Source: CAWEFA01 sp963851385
GTDB lineage: Bacteria > Bacteroidota > Bacteroidia > Bacteroidales > DTGW01
Length of the DNA: 64,000 nucleotides
Reading direction: 5' to 3'
NCBI GenBank assembly: GCA_963851385.1
Contig: CAWKPE010000019.1
Span: forward strand, 1-64,000
How positions within the stretch are numbered: the first letter of the stretch is position 1; each line of letters opens with the position of its first letter. Of the stretch, positions 58,233-64,000 are shown piece after piece. The position numbers and the translations under genes were made by a program. A model generated the notes under the pieces. The model searched no databases and had not been told where the DNA came from. It was given only the letters and a program-made list of their open reading frames with translations.

Positions 58233-59453
58233 TTAAAGGAATTTCAAGCAGACTGGACTTGAAATTACCGTTTGATTTCCGGTACTTGTAAGTGTGCCAT
58301 CAGAATAATTTATTTTGAAAATAATAATCTTATTTCCATCCTGGCATGCAACCAAAAGAAATTTTCCGCTTGGATCTATAACGAAATTGCGCGGTGTTGT
58401 TCCACCTACAGACTGGTACCCAATATTGCTCAGTTCACCCGTACTCTGGTCTATGGAATACATGGCAATGTTATTGTACGCGCCACGATTAGATGCATAA
58501 AGGTATTTGCCATCAGGAGTAATATGAATATCAGCAGCAGAAGGATTAGTCGATCCTGCCGGAAGAGTTGAAATTGTATCAATTAAAGTTAATACACCTG
58601 TTGAATTATTCACACTATACTCTTCAATCAAACCCATTAACTCACATACCACATAGAACCATTTCTGATTGGGATGAATTGAAATGTGCCTTGGTCCTGC
58701 CCCGGTTATTGTAGATACATCATCACCTATATCTGTCAAGAGCCCGGTAGTGGTATTGAGGCTATAAATAAATATTTTATCAAGACCTAAATCGGTATTG
58801 TACACAAAATTGTTTGCTGCCTGAATTATCATGTGAGCATGGGGCGATGTACCTGTATGCTGGTCAGTAGAAGTTGCATTTCCAAGCGAACCGTCAGCAT
58901 TTATGGGACAAACTGCTACACTTCCACTATTATAGTTAGCTGTCATTACGTATTTCTCAGTATTATCAATACTTATGAAGCATGGACCATTTCCCCCGGA
59001 AGAAACCGAATTAATAGCTGTTATTTTATTTTGAACCGAATCGAAACTAAAAGAACTTAAGGTATTTGCAGATTCATTTACTGAATAAATCCATTTCTTA
59101 TTCGGATGTATTACCAGATAAGATGGATCAATTGTATTTGATGAAGTACAGACATAACTCAGCGCACCTGTTGAAGTGTCCATTTTATAAACATATATTC
59201 CTGTTGATGATCCGGAAGTATAAGTGCCAATGAAAACCAAATCAGTCTTTTCTGTCTCTATAGACTTACTGGTTGTATCATTTGTTTTTATTTGTGCTGA
59301 AGTAGTATCCTTATTAAGGACCTTTGAAGTACTTGTCTGTTCTTTTACCACTAACTTTTCCTTTTCAGAACAATTGAGGTTAAAAAATATACCTATACCA
59401 ATGAGGATTACCGCGAATGTTATTTGACAGATATTTTTTGTTTTCATAATCAA
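58233..59453 (-). CDS. Lactonase-family beta-propeller lipoprotein (6-phosphogluconolactonase-like)
   Basis: 406 residues. Lipoprotein signal (about 5-28, with Cys in FFNLNCSEKE) followed by a Ser/Thr/Lys-rich linker to about 70. The propeller (about 75-406) carries repeated lactonase-family motifs: FIGTYTSGSSTGIYVYKMD, VMTANYNSGSVAVCPINADG, GTSPHAHMIIQ, GAGPRHISIHPNQKWFYVVC, TPRNFVIDPSGKFLLVACQD. The family hydrolyses lactones, but the secreted location argues against the cytoplasmic pentose-phosphate role. Met3 is a possible start. It is 95 bp after the GH2 gene start side, divergent from the next gene. Confidence 0.85.
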   Translation of the reverse strand: MIMKTKNICQITFAVILIGIGIFFNLNCSEKEKLVVKEQTSTSKVLNKDTTSAQIKTNDTTSKSIETEKTDLVFIGTYTSGSSTGIYVYKMDTSTGALSYVCTSSNTIDPSYLVIHPNKKWIYSVNESANTLSSFSFDSVQNKITAINSVSSGGNGPCFISIDNTEKYVMTANYNSGSVAVCPINADGSLGNATSTDQHTGTSPHAHMIIQAANNFVYNTDLGLDKIFIYSLNTTTGLLTDIGDDVSTITGAGPRHISIHPNQKWFYVVCELMGLIEEYSVNNSTGVLTLIDTISTLPAGSTNPSAADIHITPDGKYLYASNRGAYNNIAMYSIDQSTGELSNIGYQSVGGTTPRNFVIDPSGKFLLVACQDGNKIIIFKINYSDGTLTSTGNQTVISSPVCLKFL

Positions 59454-59582
59454 TATTTTTATAGTTCAAATTTATCCAATTATTTTGAACGTTTTGGGAT
59501 TGAATGTGTATTATCATTGAATTCGAATAAAAGTAATGTGCATTACTCTATCAATTTTGTAAAATATTTAAAAATAAATAAA

Positions 59583-60755
59583 ATGAGAAAAATAGTTTTT
59601 ATTAGCTTGACTATAGCAATGTGCACGGCCTTTTTAAAAGCCCAGGAACCTGAACAGGTTTATTCTATTGCAAGAGTTCCTAAGCCTCATGAATGGTATC
59701 TAAAGCAAGCCGAACTCTGGTGGAAGGAAATTCAAAAAGACAAGAAAAATGAAAATGCCTGGTATAATTATTTTATGGCTAACCGAATGGCTGCTTTTGG
59801 TTTTGACAATCATGGTGACAATAACAAAAAGTACTATGAAGAAATAACATTTCTAATGAATCCGGATTCACTCGTAAATCAAGCTCAAAAATATGTACCA
59901 AATACTTTTACGAGCCATTATTTAATTTGGAGAAACCAAGGTTGTACACCAAAAAATTTTCCCCATTTAGAAAAGGCATATTCAATAAATCCTAATTTTT
60001 ATGGCATTAATGAAGAAATGATGATACATTATGAAACCCAATGTAATTTAGAGAAACGAAAAGAATATAATATTAAGTGGTACAAAATTAACGAATTGTC
60101 TTCTGGCTTACTTGCCTATAATTATAATGTTTTAATGACTCTAAAACCAAATGCAGCAATTATTACATTTATGGATAACGATTCTTGTCCTCTTTGGATG
60201 CTGCAAGATGCTCTTGGAATTCGACAAGATGTAACAGTATTAAATGTTTTCACGCTTAGTATTCAAGAATATCGGGAAAAGATCTTTAAAAAATTGAATA
60301 TCCCTCAACTGCCTAAAATTTCTTCAGATAGTTCAAATTATGCTAGTATGGATGACATTTTTAACCACATTATTAAAAATAAACCTACAAATTTACCTTT
60401 ATATATAGGCTTACCTGCATGGAAACAATTTAAAGATTACAGTCAGAATCTTTATTTAGTTGGGTTAGCTTTAGAGTACTCCTCTGAAAATATTGATAAT
60501 ATTGCACTATTAAAAAACAATTTCGAAAATAATTACGTTCTTGATTATATAAAAATCAGATTTGAAAATGATATTAGTAAAGAAGAGGTAGAAAGAGTCA
60601 ATATTAATTATTTGCCAGGAATATTCAAACTTTATGAACATTATACCTTAAGCGGCGATTTAACCTATGCTCAAAAAATGAAAGAACTTGGGTTATTTAT
60701 TGCCCAAAAAGCCGGAAAAGAATGGTACGATAAAGCAATAGCAATTCTTAAATAG
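59583..60755 (+). CDS. Secreted protein resembling the soluble domain of DUF2723 proteins
   Basis: 390 residues from ATG 59583, chosen because it opens a signal peptide MRKIVFISLTIAMCTAFLKA; the in-frame upstream start overlaps the lactonase gene and adds nothing. The segment LMTLKPNAAIITFMDNDSCP followed by WMLQDALGIRQDVTVLNVFT matches the conserved LxTLPxNAxLxTNGDNDTFPL ... LQxxxGVRPDVxVVN pattern seen after the membrane part of DUF2723 proteins. The membrane half is absent. A helical TPR-like N-terminal part precedes it. The gene sits 5 bp before the sigma-factor gene, so it may belong to that operon. Confidence 0.72.
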   Translation: MRKIVFISLTIAMCTAFLKAQEPEQVYSIARVPKPHEWYLKQAELWWKEIQKDKKNENAWYNYFMANRMAAFGFDNHGDNNKKYYEEITFLMNPDSLVNQAQKYVPNTFTSHYLIWRNQGCTPKNFPHLEKAYSINPNFYGINEEMMIHYETQCNLEKRKEYNIKWYKINELSSGLLAYNYNVLMTLKPNAAIITFMDNDSCPLWMLQDALGIRQDVTVLNVFTLSIQEYREKIFKKLNIPQLPKISSDSSNYASMDDIFNHIIKNKPTNLPLYIGLPAWKQFKDYSQNLYLVGLALEYSSENIDNIALLKNNFENNYVLDYIKIRFENDISKEEVERVNINYLPGIFKLYEHYTLSGDLTYAQKMKELGLFIAQKAGKEWYDKAIAILK

Positions 60756-60760
60756 ATTTT

Positions 60761-61294
60761 ATGAAATCATTCACAGACGAGCAATTAATGAATATATTTC
60801 AGACTGACAGAGGCAGTCAGAAGCAAGTTGCATTTGACTGTCTTTACCAACGTTATTCTAAAGCAATATTACAGTTTTTTTATTTTGCTTTAAAAAATGA
60901 TCATGCAAAAGCACAAGATTTTGTACATGATCTCTTTGTCAAAATAATTGAAAAGCCAAACTTGTTTGATTTAAACCAAAATTTTAAAGCCTGGATTTAC
61001 CGTGTTGCTTCAAATATGTGTAAAAATGAATACCGGAGAAGTTTAATTAACCAGAAGTATTACTCGTATATGACCGATGCCAGAGAAAATATAGTTGTAA
61101 TTAACGATACAGAAAAAAAACTTCACAATTGTATTTGCCGGTTAAGCCAGGAACACCGGTCGCTAATTGCATTACGTTTTAAAATGAATTTGACGGTAAA
61201 AGAAATAGCCGGTATTTATGAATGCCCTGAAGGTACAATAAAATCAAGGCTTTTTTATGCAACCAAAGAATTGTCAAAACTATATAAACAATAA
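60761..61294 (+). CDS. ECF-type RNA polymerase sigma factor
   Basis: 177 residues. Region 2 at about 25-90 (YQRYSKAILQFFYFALKN, then DFVHDLFVKIIEKPNLFD). Region 4 at about 120-170 (CRLSQEHRSLIALRFKMNLT, then VKEIAGIYECPEGTIKSRLF). It is the ECF family without the FecI-specific features of the first sigma factor in this window. Its stop is 4 bp before the start of a membrane protein that probably acts as anti-sigma. The upstream neighbour ends 5 bp earlier, so three genes are tightly packed. Confidence 0.92.
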   Translation: MKSFTDEQLMNIFQTDRGSQKQVAFDCLYQRYSKAILQFFYFALKNDHAKAQDFVHDLFVKIIEKPNLFDLNQNFKAWIYRVASNMCKNEYRRSLINQKYYSYMTDARENIVVINDTEKKLHNCICRLSQEHRSLIALRFKMNLTVKEIAGIYECPEGTIKSRLFYATKELSKLYKQ

Positions 61295-61298
61295 TATT

Positions 61299-61922
61299 AT
61301 GGCAACAGATCAAAATATTGAAAAAATATATCAGCTGGTGGAACAATTTGAATTTACTGAATTACCTGCTGAAGATAAATTATTTGTAATAACCTATTTT
61401 TCTGAGTCTGACTACCAGAGGATGCGTGAAACGATTAAAGAAACCAAAAATTATTTTGAAAATACTCCGGAATTAACACTAGATGATTCGATATATAAAT
61501 CTTTGTCAGTTCTGGTAAGGAATAAAAACGTTATACTTAAATTTGCGAAATATCCTTTAGAATTATACAAAGTTGCAGCATCTGTCCTCATTATTTTAGG
61601 TATCACTTTAATGGCATTTTATAAAAGCTATCAAAGCTATTCCAGTAACGTTGTCGTTAAGGATACAATTTATATAAAGAAAACTGATACAGTATTTTCA
61701 ATAATAAGAGATACTATTCAAATTGTAAAAAATCTGGTTGTATACATTCCGCAAAAATCTGATACAAATATTCGGAATACTTATCTTGCAAATAATATTG
61801 GCACATCGAATTGCAGGAATGAAATTTGTCCTTCCGATATTGAAAAAATTACCGGACTGGCAGGTACCAATAACATTTCAAGGGATTCCTTCCTTACGGA
61901 TTTCATGGTGTCTTTAAAATAG
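61299..61922 (+). CDS. Putative membrane anti-sigma factor
   Basis: 207 residues from ATG 61299, 4 bp after the sigma-factor stop; an in-frame CTG/ATG start at 61257 would overlap it by 38 bp and is less likely. A cytoplasmic N-terminal half (about 1-90) is followed by one membrane helix (about 97-118, VAASVLIILGITLMAFYKSY). A short periplasmic tail with DT repeats (KDTIYIKKTDTVFSIIRDTI) comes next. Arrangement and topology are those of a single-pass anti-sigma factor, but no FecR or zinc-finger domain is recognised. Function is inferred from context. Confidence 0.65.
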   Translation: MATDQNIEKIYQLVEQFEFTELPAEDKLFVITYFSESDYQRMRETIKETKNYFENTPELTLDDSIYKSLSVLVRNKNVILKFAKYPLELYKVAASVLIILGITLMAFYKSYQSYSSNVVVKDTIYIKKTDTVFSIIRDTIQIVKNLVVYIPQKSDTNIRNTYLANNIGTSNCRNEICPSDIEKITGLAGTNNISRDSFLTDFMVSLK

Positions 61923-61973
61923 CTTTGAGTAGTAATCAATTAATTCAAAGTTGATATTTCAATGAAAATAAAA

Positions 61974-62004
61974 TTGTTTGAAGTACAAAAAAAACTTATC
62001 TTTG
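61974..62004 (+). promoter_or_regulatory. Bacteroidota-type promoter of the leader RNA
   Basis: TTG (61974-61976) or TTTG (61977-61980), then 16-20 bases, then an exact TAnnTTTG box, TATCTTTG (61997-62004). Transcription would start near 62010, giving a leader of about 180 nt before the ATG at 62194. Confidence 0.5.
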
Positions 62005-62030
62005 TTTCATAGAAAATAAAAATGAGTATT

Positions 62031-62174
62031 AACAGAAAGCATACTTCCTCAGTTAAAAGGTCCACAAAGAGTGTGACTCGGGAGGGTATTTGCTATTTGT
62101 TTGTGAAAATTTGATATGAAAAATAAATACACAAAATAGTTTGGCCCTCCGAATTTCGGGGGGCTTTTTGTTTT
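62031..62174 (+). ncRNA. Candidate riboswitch/attenuator leader
   Basis: An aptamer-like stem is formed by AGCA (62038-62041) with TGCT (62091-62094), TAC with GTA, CCTC (62047-62050) with GAGG (62082-62085) and AGT (62051-62053) with ACT (62076-62078). Internal bulges TT and CGG interrupt it, and a CACA-aagag-TGTG hairpin lies inside. The GGAGGG of this stem (62081-62086) is exactly complementary to CCCTCC (62145-62150), the left arm of the downstream terminator. The leader can therefore switch between two folds. It does not match a riboswitch class I can name. Confidence 0.5.
62144..62174 (+). terminator. Intrinsic terminator of the leader RNA
   Basis: GCCCTCCGA (62144-62152) pairs with TCGGGGGGC (62156-62164; one T-G pair). 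It is followed by TTTTTGTTTT. It lies 20-50 bases upstream of the ATG at 62194 and would abort the mRNA of that gene unless the antiterminator pairing forms. Confidence 0.8.
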
Positions 62175-62193
62175 ATATATAATTTAAAAACTT

Positions 62194-62934
62194 ATGATTA
62201 CTTCAATAGAAATTAAAAAGATGGCCTTGCGCAATGGTGCTGACCTGTGCGGTATTGCCCCGGTGGAGCGTTTTGAACACGCACCTGTAGGATTTCATCC
62301 TACCGACATTTATCCTGGAACAAAATCTGTAATAGTTATTGCAAAACAGGAAATTGAAAGTACTTTGTACTCCAAATCAGCTGTAGCATATACATTTGCT
62401 ACCGAAATGATCTTGAATGAAGTGTTCAGGATAACTATTGAAATAGCTGAAAAATTAGAGCAGAAAGGCGTAATCGCAATTCCTGTTCCTTCCGAGCCAT
62501 ATGAATACTGGGATGAAAAAGAACTGACCGGGAAAGGAATTCTCTCATTAAAACATGCTGCTCATTTATCCGGTTTAGGCGTTATCGGTAAAAACACATT
62601 GCTTATAAATAAAAAATATGGCAATTTGATCAGATTGGGAGCCATACTAACTGATGCAAAACTTGAAGGTGACTGCATAGATGATTCTGTACTTTGCAAA
62701 GACACTTGTAATCTTTGTTTGAAGAGCTGTCCGGTTAACGCTATAAATGGGAATATTGTAATTCAAAAGAAATGCAGACCTAATTCCGGAATTACTAATA
62801 AAAAAGGATATTCGCTCTATATTTGCAACACTTGTCGGAAGGTTTGTCCTTACAGAGCCGGCGGCATTGTGAATAATAATAATGACCCGATCAAATTGAA
62901 AACTCTTATTCAAATTAAACATTTAATGAAATAA
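62194..62934 (+). CDS. QueG-like double [4Fe-4S] iron-sulfur protein
   Basis: 246 residues. An N-terminal QueG/reductive-dehalogenase-like domain (about 1-150) has ALRNGADLCGIAPVERFEHA, VIVIAKQEIES and LKHAAHLSGLGVIGKNTLLI. The C-terminal double 4Fe-4S domain (about 160-230) has two Cys clusters: CKDTCNLCLKSCPVNAI and CNTCRKVCPYRAGG. It is shorter than true epoxyqueuosine reductase (more than 300 residues), so the assignment queG is not made. Probable role: cobalamin-dependent or Fe-S electron transfer to an organic substrate in the cytoplasm. Preceded by the riboswitch-like leader, which suggests ligand control. Confidence 0.82.
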   Translation: MITSIEIKKMALRNGADLCGIAPVERFEHAPVGFHPTDIYPGTKSVIVIAKQEIESTLYSKSAVAYTFATEMILNEVFRITIEIAEKLEQKGVIAIPVPSEPYEYWDEKELTGKGILSLKHAAHLSGLGVIGKNTLLINKKYGNLIRLGAILTDAKLEGDCIDDSVLCKDTCNLCLKSCPVNAINGNIVIQKKCRPNSGITNKKGYSLYICNTCRKVCPYRAGGIVNNNNDPIKLKTLIQIKHLMK

Positions 62935-62956
62935 TTGAACTGAGTTTATGTAGTCT

Positions 62957-64000
62957 TTATTTCTTTTTTAAATAAAGATAGTCGAGATAGTAAATTACTT
63001 TAACTGAAAAACTATTGGTTTGAGGAGAATTAATAATATTCTCAAAATTTTTAAAATATGAATATGTTATTATATTATCGTCCCTTTCAATTATGTTTTT
63101 CCAGACAACATACAGTTCGCTTCCGGGTGCAAAACGCCATGAATATATCATATCAATATTAAATGCGTTATAACATTTGTTATTATTGTCAGAATAATTG
63201 CTTTTTTTTAATGTTCCGTCATTATTCAACTCATAATATTGATTATCATAGACTGCATTTTGATTATAGTGTCTTAAACGAAAGCTGAGATAAGAGTTAC
63301 AACTAAAAATATATTTTGTAGTAAACGTATTTGTAATAGTTCTCACGTTACGTTTACCAAAATAAATTGTGTCTTCATGAACACTTGTATTGACCCATCC
63401 TTTTAATTTATGAATATAGTCATAATCTAATTCATAGGAAAATGAAAGTTTATCCGTTACGCGATAATATATCCATTGATTAAACCAGTATTCAAAAAGT
63501 TCGGGATCATCAGTCCATTTTCTTCCCGGGTTAAACATTAAAGATATTTTTTCCCTTGGGTCTGTATTTATCCAACCTCCAAAATGATATAATTTGTTAA
63601 AAGGAATAACGTACCTGCCTTTTACCCTGGGTTCATAATAATCTTTGTCACCATCAGGGTAATAAGTTGCATTTATACCTGCTGAATATTGATTGCTGAA
63701 TGTAGCATCAGAATGAAAAAACAAATTTGTAGATGTATATACAGAAGGGTTGTACATACTATTATAATACATATCTAAATATGTAAACCAATACAAAATT
63801 TTCCAAAAAGGCTTTGTTACTTCGTACCTGATAAAAAGTTCAGTAGATTTATAATTGTTTTTCTCCAAATATCCCAAATCGTTTATATCATACTTATCCG
63901 ATAATAAAAGATAAGAAAGATAACCCTGGAATTTGCCGGCTATTCTTCCAGCTTTTAGATAATATGAATGACCGAATTCAGAATTTGCTAGTATCCCTGT
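62957..64000 (-). CDS. DUF5916-type outer-membrane protein (5' partial)
   Basis: The minus-strand frame is open from the window edge (64000) to the stop at 62957: about 347 residues of the C-terminal part. An internal segment NSEFGHSYYLKAGRIAGKF and DINDLGYLEKNN are followed by alternating aromatic strands such as GWINTDPREKISLMFNPGRK and YNAFNIDMIYSWRFAPGSEL. This is the C-terminal barrel of DUF5916 proteins, which usually follow a carbohydrate-binding domain (off the window). Function unknown. It converges with the QueG-like gene with only 22 bp between. Confidence 0.78.
   Translation of the reverse strand, partial: TGILANSEFGHSYYLKAGRIAGKFQGYLSYLLLSDKYDINDLGYLEKNNYKSTELFIRYEVTKPFWKILYWFTYLDMYYNSMYNPSVYTSTNLFFHSDATFSNQYSAGINATYYPDGDKDYYEPRVKGRYVIPFNKLYHFGGWINTDPREKISLMFNPGRKWTDDPELFEYWFNQWIYYRVTDKLSFSYELDYDYIHKLKGWVNTSVHEDTIYFGKRNVRTITNTFTTKYIFSCNSYLSFRLRHYNQNAVYDNQYYELNNDGTLKKSNYSDNNNKCYNAFNIDMIYSWRFAPGSELYVVWKNIIERDDNIITYSYFKNFENIINSPQTNSFSVKVIYYLDYLYLKKK

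Noticed and set aside
59424..59582. Long N-terminal extension of the DUF2723-like gene
   Set aside because: The first 53 codons overlap the lactonase gene and have no protein-like character; a signal peptide starts at ATG 59583.
61957..62194. preQ1 or cobalamin riboswitch before the QueG-like gene
   Set aside because: The known core motifs of these classes (for example the A-rich tail of preQ1-I and the B12 box) were not found in the leader, so only an unclassified structured leader is claimed.

Overview
The window reads as chromosome of a Bacteroidota bacterium, probably an uncultured Bacteroidales- or Sphingobacteriales-like lineage. The signs are type IX secretion (T9SS) cargo with both kinds of C-terminal sorting domain, a PorP/SprF protein, FecI/FecR-type ECF sigma systems, STN-containing TonB receptors with a DUF4249 partner, DUF4403, DUF5916, SiaC and HYR/PKD adhesins, TAnnTTTG-type promoters, and AT-rich DNA (about one third GC by eye, except for one block). 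No plasmid, phage, CRISPR or rRNA signal was seen.

Layout. 1-8.6 kb: the 3' part of a giant SprB-like adhesin, beginning in a 14-copy, nearly identical 252-bp HYR array, followed by its PorP/SprF partner. 8.7 kb: tRNA-Asn. 9.0-14.8 kb: ECF sigma factor, FecR anti-sigma, STN/outer-membrane barrel protein and a secreted PKD protein. 14.9-24.0 kb: housekeeping and envelope genes (MgtC/DUF4010 membrane protein, adenosine-type PfkB kinase, alpha/beta hydrolase, DUF169, OmpA plus DUF4403, hisI-hisG) and the first of two tiny paralogous genes. 24.0-25.9 kb: a scar region with a MITE-like palindromic element, a truncated MFS gene and gene fragments. 26-29.9 kb: secreted lipoprotein, lipase-like and S74/T9SS proteins, ending in an orphan group II intron domain V/VI. 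29.9-36.2 kb: a GT-C-type membrane protein, an FLVCR-like MFS transporter, the second tiny paralog and a CrtI-like oxidoreductase. 36.7-43.6 kb: a TonB receptor, DUF4249, an MG2-like protein and an unknown protein, all broken by many single-base indels. 43.7-54.2 kb: TPR protein, divergent MocR regulator and branched-chain aminotransferase, DUF362 T9SS protein (frameshifted at its tail), propeller lipoprotein, zinc alcohol dehydrogenase and SiaC-like protein. 54.5-64 kb: a large GH2 exo-glycosidase, lactonase, a second ECF sigma/anti-sigma pair, a QueG-like iron-sulfur protein behind a riboswitch-like leader, and a DUF5916-type protein running off the edge.

How parts fit: the adhesin, PKD, S74 and DUF362 proteins are T9SS cargo, and the PorP/SprF protein is the expected partner of the type B (SprB-like) sorting domain. 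Two ECF systems supply surface-stress or nutrient signalling. The strongest candidates for something undescribed are the leader RNA at 62.03-62.17 kb, which can form mutually exclusive aptamer-like and terminator helices, and the pair of about 64-residue paralogs that share a conserved leader.
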